The notes under the pieces are model-generated. The model was not told the origin of the DNA and made no database searches. It worked only from the letters and a program-made list of their open reading frames with translations. This document shows positions 63,901-64,000 of a stretch of 64,000 nucleotides of DNA, in pieces. Position numbers and translations under genes: made by a program. Location: contig BTPP01000004.1 in assembly GCA_037102815.1 (NCBI GenBank), positions 1,302,001-1,366,000 of the forward strand, given 5' to 3'. Each line of letters starts with the position of its first letter. The stretch's first letter is position 1. The DNA comes from Neurospora intermedia. Taxonomy: Eukaryota; Ascomycota; Sordariomycetes; Sordariales; Sordariaceae.

Positions 63901-64000
63901 CGGCATGGAGCAGTACGATTACATTGCTTTTATGGAAAAGTTGATATCGGAACAGGAGGGTAGGGCGGCCAGCGCAAGTAGCAGAAGGAGCAGTAGGGCT
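60994..64000 (+). CDS. Alpha-actinin (actin cross-linker), 3' end cut by window edge
   Basis: Exons 60994-62037, 62129-63108 and 63178 onward; the introns (91 and 69 bases) have GTACGT...CAG and GTATGT...CAG ends. At least 949 residues are present and the frame is open to the window end, probably close to the C-terminus. Family role: dimeric cross-linker of actin filaments, needed in fungi for the contractile ring, septation and polarised growth. Seen: a low-complexity N-terminal extension of about 306 residues with a His-rich run (near 61310-61350); then the usual alpha-actinin start near Met307 (MAFAEQQQWITVQQKTFTKW); two calponin-homology domains (about 314-420 and 435-545); a spectrin-like helical rod; and an EF-hand pair near 795-860. 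The first EF loop is DRDDTNSLSELE, with Asn where Gly is usual; the second is degenerate. The start at 60994 gives the longest frame, but translation could begin at Met307. Confidence 0.92.

Overview
The window looks like nuclear DNA of a filamentous ascomycete (Pezizomycotina, most likely Sordariomycetes). Two things suggest this. The host genes have short introns of 59-109 bases with GT...AG ends, and they encode IBA57, PUS7 and alpha-actinin homologues typical of such fungi. About 29 kb of the window is extremely AT-rich and almost free of CpA and TpG, which is the mark of repeat-induced point mutation (RIP). The species cannot be named from the sequence alone.

Layout. Bases 1-3925 have normal composition, with at best one weak, uncertain small gene. 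Bases 3926-12842 and 24089-44590 are RIP-mutated repeat DNA with no intact host gene. This block holds several tandem duplications (148, 154, about 231 and 269 bases), a 115-base tandem array, and a 7.4 kb decayed Ty3/gypsy element (30656-38069) that jumped into the array. An apparently whole, un-mutated Ty3/gypsy chromovirus (12843-24083, minus strand) sits inside the RIP block. It has identical 190-base LTRs, a 5-base target duplication and one 3431-codon gag-pol frame. The frame carries a chromodomain and an unusual extension of about 750 residues beyond it. Bases 44591-49061 return to normal composition without a recognisable gene.

The right-hand 15 kb is ordinary gene space: an intronless mitochondrial Fe-S assembly factor IBA57 (49062-50396, +); a multiply broken protein-kinase pseudogene with an acidic minisatellite (51583-53764, -); a three-exon PUS7-type tRNA/RNA pseudouridine synthase (55667-58474, -); and, divergent from it, an alpha-actinin gene (60994 to beyond 64000, +).

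Biological reading. The host block shows heavy past RIP, yet a full-length retroelement with identical LTRs lies inside it untouched. The element therefore entered after the surrounding DNA was mutated, and it has either not passed through RIP-competent meiosis or is below the copy number RIP detects. Its chromodomain offers a plausible reason (inference) for landing in such DNA, since RIP-mutated DNA in related fungi is marked by H3K9 methylation. The host genes show no operon-like or pathway relation to each other.
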